This document shows, in pieces, positions 6,611 through 15,459 of a stretch of 19,579 bases of DNA (positions are counted from its first letter, which is position 1; every line of letters starts with the position of its first letter). The stretch spans positions 1-19,579 of the forward strand of contig CAMPKM010000007.1 in the NCBI GenBank assembly GCA_946887155.1, in the 5' to 3' direction. The DNA comes from an uncultured Gemmatimonadota bacterium (GTDB lineage: Bacteria > Gemmatimonadota > Gemmatimonadetes > Gemmatimonadales > Gemmatimonadaceae). A program made the translations under genes and the position numbers. The notes beneath the pieces were generated by a model, which was given only the letters and a program-made list of their open reading frames with translations, made no database searches and was not told the origin of the DNA.

Positions 6611-8263
6611 ATGGACCGACGCACTGTCCTCGCGCTTGTTCTCGTTGCGGCGGTCATCCTGCTCACGCCCAGGCTGTTCACGCCGCGTGTCCCCGTGCCA
6701 GCGCCGACAGCAAGCCAGGTGACGGATTCGGTCCCGGCCCCGGCCGATACGCAACAGCCGGCGGTTACCGCCGCGCCGCCAGCGCCCCAAGCCACTCCTG
6801 ACTCGTCCATCGGCCGCACTCCAGCCGAGACCCTCCACGTCGCCGACTCCACCGCCGAGTTCTCGTTCGTGAACACCGGCGGTGCCCTGCTGCAGGTCGT
6901 GCAACGCCAGTACAAGGCCCTCGGCAACGCGGTCGGTCCGGTCGTGCTCGAAGGTCGTGGCGTTCCGCTCATACGGTTCAGCGGTATATCGGGACGCGAC
7001 ACAATTCCATTCGACCAGGCCACGTTTCGCGTGACGCAACGCGACACGATCGGGACGGCAGCGCGCATCACGTTCGAAGGCGTAGTCGCGAGCGACACGT
7101 TGATCCTCGATTACGAGATCAAACCGGACAGTTTCCTGGCGCGCGTGGATGGCCGGGTGCGCGGACCGCTCGCGAGCAACGGATTCGTCCTCATGCACTA
7201 CGCGCCGACCTTGGGCACATACGAGGCAGATACGGTCGACGATCTCCGGAGCCTCGGTTTCGCGTATGAGGCCGTGAATCGTGGATCCAAAGGCACCGCG
7301 TTCGCCAAGCTCGACCCCGGCGAAAAGGTGATCGTGCCTGGCCCGCTGACGTGGGTCGCCCTCAAGAGCAAGTATTTCATCGTGGGTGTGCTGGCTCGAG
7401 ACAGTCTCACGCCGATGGCCGAGATGTCGATGACCGGACTGGCGCGGACGTCGCGGACACCCACCATGGCCCAGGGAACTGTGGTGCTGCAGCCACGTCA
7501 GGGCGCCTTTTCGCTCGATATCTATGCAGGTCCGCAACAGGCGAACCGGCTGCAGGCGCTGGGGCGCGATTTCGTGAACTCGAATCCGTATGGCGGGTTC
7601 ATGCAGCCGGTGGTGCAGCCCTTTGCCGGCCTTGTGATGAGCGTGCTGCTCTGGATGCGCCACACGTTCGACATCGGCTACGGTTGGGTCCTCGTCATAT
7701 TCGGCGTTGCGGTGCGCGTTCTTCTCTGGCCGCTCAACAACAAGGCAATGCGCACGAGCCTGAAGATGCAGCGCATCCAGCCCGAGCTTCAGGCGTTGCA
7801 GACGCGCTACAAAGCCGACCCGGCCAAACTGCAGACGGAAATGATGCGCGTGTACAAGGAACACGACATGAGCCCGTTCAGCATGTTCTCGGGCTGCTTG
7901 CCGCTGTTCCTGCCGATGCCGGTGTTGTTTGCGCTGTTCTTCGTGTTCCGCAGCACGATCGAGTTCCGCGGCGTGCCGTTCATGTGGCTCCAGGATCTTT
8001 CGCAGAAGGACCCGTTCTACATCCTGCCGCTCGTGATGGGCATTTCGATGTTCGTGCTGTCATGGATTGGGAGCAGGAACACGCCGCCGAATCCGCAAAC
8101 GAAGATGATGCTGTACATCTTCCCGGCGATGATGACGTTCCTGCTGCTGAATTTCGCCTCCGGCCTGAACCTGTATTACGCCGTGCAGAACCTTGCCGCG
8201 CTACCCCAGCAGTGGTTCATCTCGAATGAGCGCGCGAAGGCGTCAGCCAAGGCGAAGGGATAG
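6611..8263 (+). CDS. yidC: Membrane protein insertase YidC
   Basis: Insertase/chaperone that integrates proteins into the inner membrane, alone or with SecYEG. From the ATG at 6611 it is 550 aa: one N-terminal signal-anchor helix (about 5-19, TVLALVLVAAVILL), a long Pro/Ala/Thr linker, a periplasmic beta-sandwich domain (about 75-325), and the conserved five-helix insertase core (about 335-540). The core holds the hydrophilic-groove arginine in AVRVLLWPLNNKAM, the coiled-coil hairpin LKMQRIQPELQALQ with RYKADPAKLQTEMMRVYKEH, and GCLPLFLPMPVLFALFFVF. The large periplasmic domain is the Gram-negative form. A GTG at 6605, two codons earlier, is possible, but MDRRT is the usual start. The product ends with a basic tail (ERAKASAKAKG). 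The stop is TAG. Confidence 0.96.
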   Translation: MDRRTVLALVLVAAVILLTPRLFTPRVPVPAPTASQVTDSVPAPADTQQPAVTAAPPAPQATPDSSIGRTPAETLHVADSTAEFSFVNTGGALLQVVQRQYKALGNAVGPVVLEGRGVPLIRFSGISGRDTIPFDQATFRVTQRDTIGTAARITFEGVVASDTLILDYEIKPDSFLARVDGRVRGPLASNGFVLMHYAPTLGTYEADTVDDLRSLGFAYEAVNRGSKGTAFAKLDPGEKVIVPGPLTWVALKSKYFIVGVLARDSLTPMAEMSMTGLARTSRTPTMAQGTVVLQPRQGAFSLDIYAGPQQANRLQALGRDFVNSNPYGGFMQPVVQPFAGLVMSVLLWMRHTFDIGYGWVLVIFGVAVRVLLWPLNNKAMRTSLKMQRIQPELQALQTRYKADPAKLQTEMMRVYKEHDMSPFSMFSGCLPLFLPMPVLFALFFVFRSTIEFRGVPFMWLQDLSQKDPFYILPLVMGISMFVLSWIGSRNTPPNPQTKMMLYIFPAMMTFLLLNFASGLNLYYAVQNLAALPQQWFISNERAKASAKAKG

Positions 8264-8272
8264 TCCGGCGAA

Positions 8273-9628
8273 GTGCGTCATGCGGATTCGGGCACGATTG
8301 TCGCGGTTTCGACAGCCGTAGGCCGAAGCGCGATCGCCGTCGTCCGGCTCAGTGGGCCCGGCGCGCACACCATCGCCAGGCGCTGCGCGTCGCGGTGGCC
8401 TGACACACCGCGCGCGGCCGCGCTGGCCGAAATTCGCGACCCGTCGACCGGTGCCGTGGTCGACCAGGTGATCATCACACGTTTTGATGCGCCGCAGTCG
8501 TTCACCGGTGAAGATGTTGTCGAGTTCAGCGGGCACGGGGGTCTGTTGTCGCCCGCCGCAATCGCCGCGCTCCTGATTCACGAGGGCGCGAGACCAGCGG
8601 AGCCTGGCGAATTCACGCGGCGAGCCGTCTTGAACGGCAAGTTGGACTTGCTGCAGGCCGAAGGTATTGCCAGCATCGTCGACGCGCGCACGGAGGCAGC
8701 GCGGCAAGCGGCACTGCACCATGTGGACGGAGGTCTTTCGCGCCAGATCGGCACTCTTCGTGACGCGGTGCTCGAACTCGAGGCACTGATCGCATACGAC
8801 ATCGATTTCCCCGAAGAGGATGACGGCCCCATTCCCGCCGCTCGAGTAGATCGCGCGCTGGAGCAGGTGCAACGTCAAATTGGCGTCCTGCGCGACAGCG
8901 TCCGACTGGGGGAGATTGTTCGAGAAGGCGCGATCGTCGTGCTCGCGGGGCGACCGAATGCGGGTAAGTCGTCTCTCTTCAATGCGCTCCTCGGCGTGGA
9001 GCGCGCGATCGTACACCACACACCAGGCACGACGCGCGATGCCATCGAGGCAGTGATCGAAGTAAACCGCTGGCCGCTTCGTCTGGTGGATACCGCAGGA
9101 CTGCGTGAAAGCAACAACGAAATCGAACGCACCGGCGTCGAGGTCAGTCAACGCTATCTGAGCGGTGCTCACGTTGTGCTCGTTTGCGGCGAGTCGCCGG
9201 ACGATCATGCCGCGGTTTCCGGCATCATTGCTTCAGCGACGAAGGCGCCGCGCATTCCTGTTTGGACGAAAGCGGACGTCAACGATCCGGGGCCAATCGC
9301 GCACGCCGACGGCGTACACGTCAGCGCGAAGGAAAGGCGAGGCCTCGGCGACCTGCTTCAGTCGATCGAACGAACGCTGGACGCAACGTATGGATCGCTG
9401 GATCCCGAGTTGCCGTTGCTCACACGCGCGCGCCATCAAGCCGCTCTCAACGAGGCAGCAGCGGAACTGTCAGCGTTTCATGAGTCCAGAACGACCAATG
9501 CGGTTCCGATGACCGTTGCTGCCGTGCACCTGCGCGCTGCTGTGCACGCTCTCGAAAGCCTCGTGGGCGCCGTGGATGTCGACGACGTGCTGGCGAAGAT
9601 CTTCTCGACGTTTTGCGTCGGCAAGTAA
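8273..9628 (+). CDS. mnmE: tRNA modification GTPase MnmE (TrmE)
   Basis: With MnmG it installs the cmnm5 group on U34 of certain tRNAs, using GTP hydrolysis, tetrahydrofolate and FAD. The 451-aa protein has the N-terminal folate-binding domain (GRSAIAVVRLSGPGA, FTGEDVVEFSGHGG, GEFTRRAVLNGKLDL), a helical domain, and an inserted G domain with P-loop GRPNAGKSS (226-234), G2 GTTRD (252-256) and G3 DTAG (273-276). The C-terminus CVGK matches the catalytic C-x-G-K motif. G4 reads TKAD (332-335) rather than the usual NKxD, keeping lysine and aspartate. The start is GTG at 8273, giving a typical N-terminus. It lies 9 nt after yidC and ends directly against the stop of the facing metallopeptidase gene. 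Confidence 0.95.
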   Translation: MRHADSGTIVAVSTAVGRSAIAVVRLSGPGAHTIARRCASRWPDTPRAAALAEIRDPSTGAVVDQVIITRFDAPQSFTGEDVVEFSGHGGLLSPAAIAALLIHEGARPAEPGEFTRRAVLNGKLDLLQAEGIASIVDARTEAARQAALHHVDGGLSRQIGTLRDAVLELEALIAYDIDFPEEDDGPIPAARVDRALEQVQRQIGVLRDSVRLGEIVREGAIVVLAGRPNAGKSSLFNALLGVERAIVHHTPGTTRDAIEAVIEVNRWPLRLVDTAGLRESNNEIERTGVEVSQRYLSGAHVVLVCGESPDDHAAVSGIIASATKAPRIPVWTKADVNDPGPIAHADGVHVSAKERRGLGDLLQSIERTLDATYGSLDPELPLLTRARHQAALNEAAAELSAFHESRTTNAVPMTVAAVHLRAAVHALESLVGAVDVDDVLAKIFSTFCVGK

Positions 9629-10573
9629 TCAGGCCGAAGCCGCCGCCGCCGAGGACTCGGCGACATCGATGATGTCGTGTGCGGCTGCGCGAACGGCCCA
9701 TGCCGGACCATTCATCTCCAGCGCGGGGCCGACCAGCCTCGAGCCCACGAAGTAACCCGCACGCTCTGGAACGACGGTTCGGTCGATCACACGGGCCTCG
9801 TCGGACACGCCGCCGGAGAGATATCGAAGGCGAAGTCCCAGCGCGGCGTTGTCAAAATCCGCCAGGATCGCGCGCGTAACGGACGACTCGAGTTTCCGCA
9901 CGCGCGCAAACTGGCGGCGTTGATAGCCGAAATACTCCCAGGATGCGTGTCCGGGGCTCACGAGTCGAGCGACTTCAACGGCGATGCCCTCGTTCACGAC
10001 ATGTTCGCCCAGCGATGCGCGACGCCCGGTTTCCCAATACGAGTAGTAGCCGTCCGCTTCTTCGATGAGTGACCGCATCTCACTCCGGCTGCCCGGCGAG
10101 GTGTAGCGGACAGCGTGCGCCATTTCGTGCGCCAGCCACATCGGAATCAGTTCCGGATCGAGCCCAAGGCCCTGTGTTTCCTGGCTGGGAACCCCGGTAA
10201 AGTGTTCCAGGCAAACGAAGGCGACGCCTCGTCCCGCGACGACGAGCTCTCCGGCATTGGCGGCGCCAACGCCGACCATGAGAATGACGTCGATGTCGAC
10301 ATCGCTTTCAAGCAGGGCCGAGCACTGTGCTTCGGCGCCGCGTGCGAGCGCGACCACATCGGTGCGCTCGAGCATTGACAGGAGATCGGTGCGATCGGAG
10401 AGAGCGGCCATCCGCGCCACTTCGGAAAAATGTGGCGTTTCCGGATCGAGTACGTAGTTGTTCCAGTACGCCGCGAGCCGATGGCGATGCGTTTCGTAGT
10501 ATCGATGATATGCGGCAACCCGATCGGAGCTGTTCAGGACTGCTAGAAAGTCCGGCAGCAGGTTGACGAGCAT
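9629..10573 (-). CDS. Putative zinc metallopeptidase (HExxH, DUF2268-like)
   Basis: Predicted gluzincin-type metalloprotease of 314 aa. The zinc motif HEMAH (149-153) follows a helix (LIPMWLAHEMAHAV), and a candidate third ligand, Glu195, lies in VNEGIAVEVAR 42 residues later. This spacing and the NEGIA motif resemble DUF2268 'predicted Zn-dependent protease' proteins; the exact family was not checked by search. There is no signal peptide or transmembrane segment, so it looks cytoplasmic. The segment DVDIDVILMVGVGAANAG precedes the active site, as in that family. The C-terminal alanine-rich tail has no clear role. The start is ATG at 10573. It is convergent with mnmE with no base between the stop codons, and lies 141 bp from upp in the same orientation. 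The substrate is unknown. Confidence 0.75.
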   Translation of the reverse strand: MLVNLLPDFLAVLNSSDRVAAYHRYYETHRHRLAAYWNNYVLDPETPHFSEVARMAALSDRTDLLSMLERTDVVALARGAEAQCSALLESDVDIDVILMVGVGAANAGELVVAGRGVAFVCLEHFTGVPSQETQGLGLDPELIPMWLAHEMAHAVRYTSPGSRSEMRSLIEEADGYYSYWETGRRASLGEHVVNEGIAVEVARLVSPGHASWEYFGYQRRQFARVRKLESSVTRAILADFDNAALGLRLRYLSGGVSDEARVIDRTVVPERAGYFVGSRLVGPALEMNGPAWAVRAAAHDIIDVAESSAAAASA

Positions 10574-10714
10574 CTACGACCAGGGCGCAGGTGAGCGGCG
10601 CAGAGGCGATCGCGAGAAAAACGCGCGGCAAGATACTCGCACACTCGAACCGCAACAAGTGAGAAGAACTGAACGCAAAAATGTTGATTCGCGTGATCGG
10701 CGCTGACTCGTCGT

Positions 10715-11362
10715 TTACCTTGTGCCGAAGAGTCGATCGCCGGCGTCGCCAAGTCCGGGGAGAATGTACCCGTGCGAGTTCAACTCGCGGTCGAGCGCTG
10801 CAGCGATCACGCTCACGTCGGGATGTTCATCGTGAAGACGACGAAGACCCTCAGGCGCCGCAACGAGGCAGAGGAAGCCAATTCGTGTCGCGCCGGCACG
10901 CTTGAGCGACGAAACGGCAGATGAGGCGCTACCACCAGTCGCAAGCATCGGATCGAGAATGAAAAAATCGCGCTCGGCCGCGTCGCCGGGCACCTTGAAG
11001 TAGTAGTCAACCGGCTGGAGTGTGTCGTGATCACGATACAATCCAACATGACCGACACGCGCTGATGGCACGAGCCGCAGCACGCCTTCCACCATTCCCA
11101 ATCCTGCGCGAAGAATTGGCACGAGCGTCAACTTCTTGCCACTGACGCGGTAACCGGTGGTGCCTTCAAGCGGCGTGTGCACCGAAACCGCTTCGAGCGG
11201 CAGCGAACTCGTGGCTTCGTAGGCGAGCAACATGGCGAGTTCGTCGACGAGCTCCTTGAATATTTTCGTCGGTGTGTCGCGGCTGCGCAGCAGTGAAATC
11301 TTGTGCTGCACCAATGGATGTTGAACGAGCCTGAGGTTTGCGTGCGCTGGGCTGGTGTCCAT
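10715..11362 (-). CDS. upp: Uracil phosphoribosyltransferase
   Basis: Pyrimidine salvage enzyme making UMP from uracil and PRPP. From the ATG at 11362 it is 215 aa, the family norm. The N-terminus [18 protein letters not shown] and the [22 protein letters not shown] segment are typical. [10 protein letters not shown] (81-90), the PRPP loop [11 protein letters not shown] (137-147) and the uracil-binding C-terminus [17 protein letters not shown] (198-214) are all present. A TTG at 11371 would add three residues and is less likely. It is divergent from the MBL/beta-CASP gene across 62 bp that contain an imperfect inverted repeat. Confidence 0.95.
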   Translation of the reverse strand: MDTSPAHANLRLVQHPLVQHKISLLRSRDTPTKIFKELVDELAMLLAYEATSSLPLEAVSVHTPLEGTTGYRVSGKKLTLVPILRAGLGMVEGVLRLVPSARVGHVGLYRDHDTLQPVDYYFKVPGDAAERDFFILDPMLATGGSASSAVSSLKRAGATRIGFLCLVAAPEGLRRLHDEHPDVSVIAAALDRELNSHGYILPGLGDAGDRLFGTR

Positions 11363-11379
11363 GTTCGCCAAAGTACTAA

Positions 11380-11410
11380 CTTCGCCCGTATGGCAGAATA
11401 CTGCGCGAAG
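11380..11410. repeat. Imperfect inverted repeat between divergent upp and MBL genes
   Basis: Outer arms CTTCGC (11380-11385) and GCGAAG (11405-11410) enclose inner arms GTAT (11388-11391) and ATAC (11398-11401). It is centred in the 62-bp divergent intergenic region, where an operator would be expected. No cognate regulator can be named, and chance is possible. Confidence 0.3.
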
Positions 11411-11424
11411 CTGGGACGTCGCTG

Positions 11425-12810
11425 ATGGATATCACGTTCGCCGGCGCGGCTCGCGAGGTCACCGGTTCCTGCCACATTGTGCGCGTCGGTAGCAGCACGA
11501 TTGCGCTCGACTGCGGCATGTTCCAGGGCAAGCGAAGAGAGTCGGATCGAAAGAATCGCGAGTTACCGCTGCCCGTCGAATCGCTCGATGCGCTGGTGCT
11601 GTCGCACGCGCACATCGACCACTCTGGCCGCGTCCCGTTTCTTGTGCGCAACGGATTCAAGGGCCCCATCTATTGTACGCCGGCCACGCGGGACCTCTCG
11701 GCGTACATGCTGCAGGATTCGGCGCACATCCAGACGAAGGACGCCGAACATCTTGCTCGCCGCGGCAAAGGGTTCGTCGAGCCGTTGTACGACTCGAAGG
11801 ACGTCGAGCGCACGCTGAAGCAGATGATTTCGATTCCCTACGGCCGGGCCTTCGACGTCACGCCGGACATCAAGGCAAGCTTCATCGACGCCGGACATAT
11901 CCTCGGATCCGCCTCGGTGGTGCTGGACTGCCGCGAGAGTGGCGTTGAACGTCGGCTCGTATTCTCGGGAGACATCGGCCGATGGGGCCTGCCAATCATC
12001 CGCGATCCAGTGATCCCCGAGGGCGCCGACGTCGTGATCATGGAGTCGACGTACGGAAACCGCGATCACGCGCCCACCGAAGATTCGCGTGCGCGCCTGG
12101 CAACGGTCGTTGGGGAAACTGCCGCGCGAGGCGGGTGCGTCATGATTCCAGCGTTTGCGGTCGGACGAACGCAGGAAATCCTGTACGAGCTGCACGGACT
12201 CTACGCTGGCGGCCGGATTCCGAGGATTCCGATCTTCATCGACAGTCCCCTGGCGTCGGACGTGACGTCAGTGTTCGAGATGCACCCGGACTGCTTCGAT
12301 ACCACTGAAGACCTGGTTCGCCGTGTGGATCAACTGTTTCGCTTCGAGCTCGTCCGATATACGCGCAAAGTCGAGGAGTCGAAGGCCCTCAACGCACTGC
12401 GAACGCCCTTCGTCGTCATTGCCGCTTCGGGCATGGCAGAATCGGGGCGAATCGTACACCACCTGGCGCACGGCGCCGATAACCCCCGAAACACCATTCT
12501 TATAGTAGGCTTTCAAGCCGAACACACGCTTGGTCGCAGAATTGTCGAGAAACGCGCGACGATCCGTGTCTTTGGTGATGAAATCCCGCTGCGAGCAGAG
12601 GTCGAAGTCCTGAATGGGTATAGCGCTCATGCCGATCGAGGCGAACTGCTGCGCTGGATCATGGGAGTGAAGGAGCGATCGCCCTCACTTCGCCATGTGC
12701 ATCTCGTTCACGGCGAACCGGAAGCTCAGGACATGTTTGCCGGCGTTGTGAAGAGCCGAGGTATGGATGTGTCGGCTCCGACGCCGGGCGCAAAGGCCAC
12801 GTTACAGTAG
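11425..12810 (+). CDS. MBL-fold/beta-CASP RNA-processing exonuclease
   Basis: Predicted metal-dependent ribonuclease of the CPSF73/Ysh1-like beta-CASP family, 461 aa and cytoplasmic. The metallo-beta-lactamase motifs are HAHIDH (61-66), the histidine of DAGHILGSA (H158) and the aspartate of SGDIGR (D183). The beta-CASP insert begins with [10 protein letters not shown] and contains [22 protein letters not shown] and the [12 protein letters not shown] segment. The C-terminal RMMBL part has [16 protein letters not shown] and the final histidine of HLVHGEP. All metal ligands expected for an active enzyme are present. The start is ATG at 11425, with a GGGA about 8 nt upstream. Bacterial members may act in mRNA turnover or RNA 3' processing; the specific substrate is unknown. 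The stop is TAG. Confidence 0.9.
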   Translation: MDITFAGAAREVTGSCHIVRVGSSTIALDCGMFQGKRRESDRKNRELPLPVESLDALVLSHAHIDHSGRVPFLVRNGFKGPIYCTPATRDLSAYMLQDSAHIQTKDAEHLARRGKGFVEPLYDSKDVERTLKQMISIPYGRAFDVTPDIKASFIDAGHILGSASVVLDCRESGVERRLVFSGDIGRWGLPIIRDPVIPEGADVVIMESTYGNRDHAPTEDSRARLATVVGETAARGGCVMIPAFAVGRTQEILYELHGLYAGGRIPRIPIFIDSPLASDVTSVFEMHPDCFDTTEDLVRRVDQLFRFELVRYTRKVEESKALNALRTPFVVIAASGMAESGRIVHHLAHGADNPRNTILIVGFQAEHTLGRRIVEKRATIRVFGDEIPLRAEVEVLNGYSAHADRGELLRWIMGVKERSPSLRHVHLVHGEPEAQDMFAGVVKSRGMDVSAPTPGAKATLQ

Positions 12811-12933
12811 ACGTTCGCGGCGTCTGGTCACGGTGCCGCGGGCTCCCGACGCTTGTCCCGCCGGGCTAGACTCTACAGCGGGCAGGTCACTTGCGACACC
12901 GGGGGAAGACGTCGTGCCGGGTGAAGCCGCGAA

Positions 12934-13536
12934 ATGAGGCGCTCGTTGTCGCGAACGGTAGTGGCGTACGCTACGGTTGGCGCTTTTGTCGCGTGGCTGC
13001 TGAGTTTTCTCGGCGTCGTGTTCTGGGGTGCGCGAGATATGGCGCGCAAGTCGGATGCAATCGTTGTACTCGGTGCAGCCCAGTATGCGGGACGGCCGTC
13101 GCCGGTACTGAAGGCGCGGCTCGACCACGCGGTTGATCTCTGGAAGCGCGGCATCGCATCGAAAATGATCCTCACCGGTGGCAAGGGAACCGGCGACACC
13201 ACGACTGAGGCCGAAGTCGGAAGACGTTATGTCATCAAGGCAGGCGTGGCAGCCAAGGCAATCCTGCTCGAGAACCAGGGGCGAACGACGAGCGCCTCGC
13301 TCGGATCGGTGGCAAGGATCATGGCATCGCAGGAACTCGATCGGGCCGTTCTCGTCAGCGACCCATTCCATATGTTGCGCCTGCAGATTCTTGCCAGGCA
13401 ATTCGGTGTAGAGTCAGTAACGTCGCCAACGCGGACGAGCCCGATTTCGGCAAACCGTCTGGAGGCCCTTGCATACATCATGAGCGAATCCGTGAAGGTG
13501 CCGGCAACGATTGTGTTAGGGTTCCTTGGACGCTGA
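12934..13536 (+). CDS. YdcF/SanA-like DUF218 membrane protein
   Basis: A 200-aa protein with one N-terminal membrane anchor (about 8-31, VVAYATVGAFVAWLLSFLGV) and a DUF218 domain facing the periplasm. DUF218 hallmarks are DAIVVLGAAQYAGRPSPVL (41-59), the Arg-rich helix RLDHAVDLWKRG, ILTGGKG (79-85), the TEAE acidic motif (91-94), NQGRTTSASL and SDPFHMLR (142-149). Relatives such as SanA, ElyC and YdcF are linked to envelope barrier function or S-adenosylmethionine binding, and the biochemical role of the family is still unsettled. The start is ATG at 12934, the only start in this frame, 123 bp after the MBL gene; that gap shows no clear promoter. The next gene begins 13 bp after the stop. Confidence 0.85.
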   Translation: MRRSLSRTVVAYATVGAFVAWLLSFLGVVFWGARDMARKSDAIVVLGAAQYAGRPSPVLKARLDHAVDLWKRGIASKMILTGGKGTGDTTTEAEVGRRYVIKAGVAAKAILLENQGRTTSASLGSVARIMASQELDRAVLVSDPFHMLRLQILARQFGVESVTSPTRTSPISANRLEALAYIMSESVKVPATIVLGFLGR

Positions 13537-13549
13537 GCGCGCCGTCGCG

Positions 13550-14164
13550 ATGACGTGGCGAGGGGTGATTGCGGTGGCCCTGCTCGCCCTCGCGGCACCC
13601 GGAACGTCACACGCGCAGCGAGGTCCGGTCTTCCAGCTTCAACCGGGTCTGCAGGTGACCGACTTCGTTTCCGTTCCCGAGGAAACGCAAACGAACAGCT
13701 CCTTCAGCGTCCGGTTCGTCACACGATTTCCGACGGGACTGCCGTGGCTCATGCCGGTCGTTGGTGCGGTCTTCCTTCCATACGGGACTACGGAGAACAC
13801 GATCAGGAACACCGACGCGCCTACCCTGTTTGCCGGTAATATCTTCCCGATCGTTCGACCGACTCAGACCGGCGGCTGGCTTTCGGTGGAGCTGCCGCTG
13901 CTCATCATGCATTCACCGGGGGCCGGCCCGACTGGAAGCGTCCGAGACTACGGACGCGACCTGGTCATGTCGCCGACGGTGTACGCTCATGTCGGTGCCC
14001 GCGGACTGCGCGACCTCGGCGCAATCTGGTCCAACCTGCTGCTCTACATTCAGCTCGAGCAGAACGTGACGCCTAACCGTGATGTGCTTACCGGCAAGCG
14101 CGACTACTTCAACCCGGTTGCAACGTTTGGCGCAGCGCTGCGGCTTGGCGGAGCTCCGAATTGA
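13550..14164 (+). CDS. Secreted protein of unknown function
   Basis: I do not recognise this 204-aa protein. From the ATG at 13550 it opens with a clear Sec signal peptide (MTWRGVIAVALLALAAPG then TSHA|QRG), so it is exported. The mature part alternates polar and hydrophobic residues with many Gly, Pro and aromatic positions (FSVRFVTRF, PVVGAVFLPYG, WLSVELPLLI, NLLLYIQLEQNVTP, VATFGAALRLG) and ends on a strand-like segment. This is compatible with a small outer-membrane beta-barrel, which is an inference. A TTG at 13526 would spoil the signal peptide. The ATG of the following M16 peptidase gene begins 2 nt after its stop, and a YdcF-like gene precedes it by 13 nt, so it is probably in one operon with envelope or proteolysis genes. 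Confidence 0.7.
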   Translation: MTWRGVIAVALLALAAPGTSHAQRGPVFQLQPGLQVTDFVSVPEETQTNSSFSVRFVTRFPTGLPWLMPVVGAVFLPYGTTENTIRNTDAPTLFAGNIFPIVRPTQTGGWLSVELPLLIMHSPGAGPTGSVRDYGRDLVMSPTVYAHVGARGLRDLGAIWSNLLLYIQLEQNVTPNRDVLTGKRDYFNPVATFGAALRLGGAPN

Positions 14165-14166
14165 CC

Positions 14167-15459
14167 ATGGCTGAAACGCGAGTTGCCCTGCCGATGGAGA
14201 CGAGCCGTCTGGAGAACGGCTTGTTGCTCACGCTGTCGCAGGACCGGACGGCACCGATCGTCGCCGTGAATCTCTGGTATCATGTCGGTTCTGCCAACGA
14301 ACGCGAAGGTCGTACCGGTTTTGCGCACCTGTTCGAGCACATGCTGTTCCAGGGCTCGGAAAACGTCGCCGCCAACGAGCACTTTGAACTCGTACAGCGT
14401 GCCGGAGGCACACTCAACGGCTCCACCTGGCTCGACCGCACGAACTACTTCGAGACCGTTCCGTCGCAACAGCTGGAGCTTGCCTTGTGGCTCGAAGCTG
14501 ACCGGATGGCCCGCCTGCTCCCGGCGATGACACAGGAAAAACTCGATACGCAGCGCGACGTGGTGAAGAATGAGCGTCGCTGGTCTGTCGACAATCAGCC
14601 GTACGGGTCATGGTGGGAGAAACTGCCAGCACTCTGTTTTCCGCCCACGCATCCGTTTCACCACTCGTTGATGGGGTCGATGGAAGACCTGTCGGAAGCG
14701 AGCCTCGACGACGTCGCAGAATTCTTCCGCACGTATTACACGCCCGATAACGCGGTCCTCACGATCAGCGGTGACTTCGATGAGTCAGAGGCCCGCATGC
14801 TGGTCGAGCGCCACTTCGGTTCCATTTCGCAGGGACGCGGCAAGCCGCCGCTCGCGCCGATGGACGTCCCGCCCACGTTCGGGAGGCCATTGCGTGAAGT
14901 CGTCGAAGATGAGGTCGCGGTGCCCCGCGTCTTTCTCGCTTGCCGGACACCCGTCTTTGGCAGTGACGGCTACTATGCCGCGAGCACGCTGGCCGCGATG
15001 TTAGGCACCGGGCGCGGTTGCCGGCTTCACCAGACGCTGGTGCGCGAGCGCCAGCTCGCATCAGCGGCGAGCGCGTTCACGTTCGATCTCTCGAAGGGAA
15101 GCGATCTGCTCGTCGTCGACGCCACGGCCCGGCCGGGCGTCAGCCTCGAGGACCTCGAGCAGGGCATCGCAGACATCGTCGACGAACTCTGCGCCAACGG
15201 GCCAGCACCTGGTGAACAGGCGCGCGTGCTCGCGCAGGCCGGCACCGAATTCGTGACCTCCATGCAGCGAGCGGGCGATCGGGCGGACCAGTTGAGTCGG
15301 TTCGCGACCTACTTTGGTGAGCCGCGGCTGCTCAACGAACAGCTCGCACGATACCGGGCGGTCAGCGAAGACCAGTTGCGGGCGATGGCGGCGGAGCGCC
15401 TGGGTCCGGACAACCGCGCCAGCCTGGTGTACGTCCCGCGCGCGGAAATTGCCTCATGA
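14167..15459 (+). CDS. M16 family zinc peptidase, catalytic subunit
   Basis: Predicted M16 (pitrilysin/mitochondrial-processing-peptidase-like) metalloprotease of 430 aa. The inverted zinc motif HLFEH (H54, E57, H58) and the distal ligand E136 in VVKNERR have the standard 78-residue spacing, so the active site is complete. GFAHLFEHMLFQGSEN and NYFETVPSQQLELALWLEADR are typical. In the C-terminal half, GTGRGCRLHQTLVRERQLA keeps the arginine, but the usual substrate-binding tyrosine ('AYS') reads ASA. No signal peptide is seen, so the site of action is uncertain. It overlaps the next M16 gene by 4 bp (ATGA), which suggests translational coupling and a heterodimer. The start is ATG at 14167; a TTG at 14161 overlaps the previous gene. 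Confidence 0.92.
   Translation: MAETRVALPMETSRLENGLLLTLSQDRTAPIVAVNLWYHVGSANEREGRTGFAHLFEHMLFQGSENVAANEHFELVQRAGGTLNGSTWLDRTNYFETVPSQQLELALWLEADRMARLLPAMTQEKLDTQRDVVKNERRWSVDNQPYGSWWEKLPALCFPPTHPFHHSLMGSMEDLSEASLDDVAEFFRTYYTPDNAVLTISGDFDESEARMLVERHFGSISQGRGKPPLAPMDVPPTFGRPLREVVEDEVAVPRVFLACRTPVFGSDGYYAASTLAAMLGTGRGCRLHQTLVRERQLASAASAFTFDLSKGSDLLVVDATARPGVSLEDLEQGIADIVDELCANGPAPGEQARVLAQAGTEFVTSMQRAGDRADQLSRFATYFGEPRLLNEQLARYRAVSEDQLRAMAAERLGPDNRASLVYVPRAEIAS

Noticed and set aside
6596..7864. Minus-strand open frame of 422 codons opposite yidC
   Set aside because: Lies fully antisense to the recognisable YidC insertase and has no domain character.
7351..8229. Second plus-strand frame of 292 codons within yidC
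   Set aside because: Out-of-frame shadow; the YidC core motifs are in the other frame.
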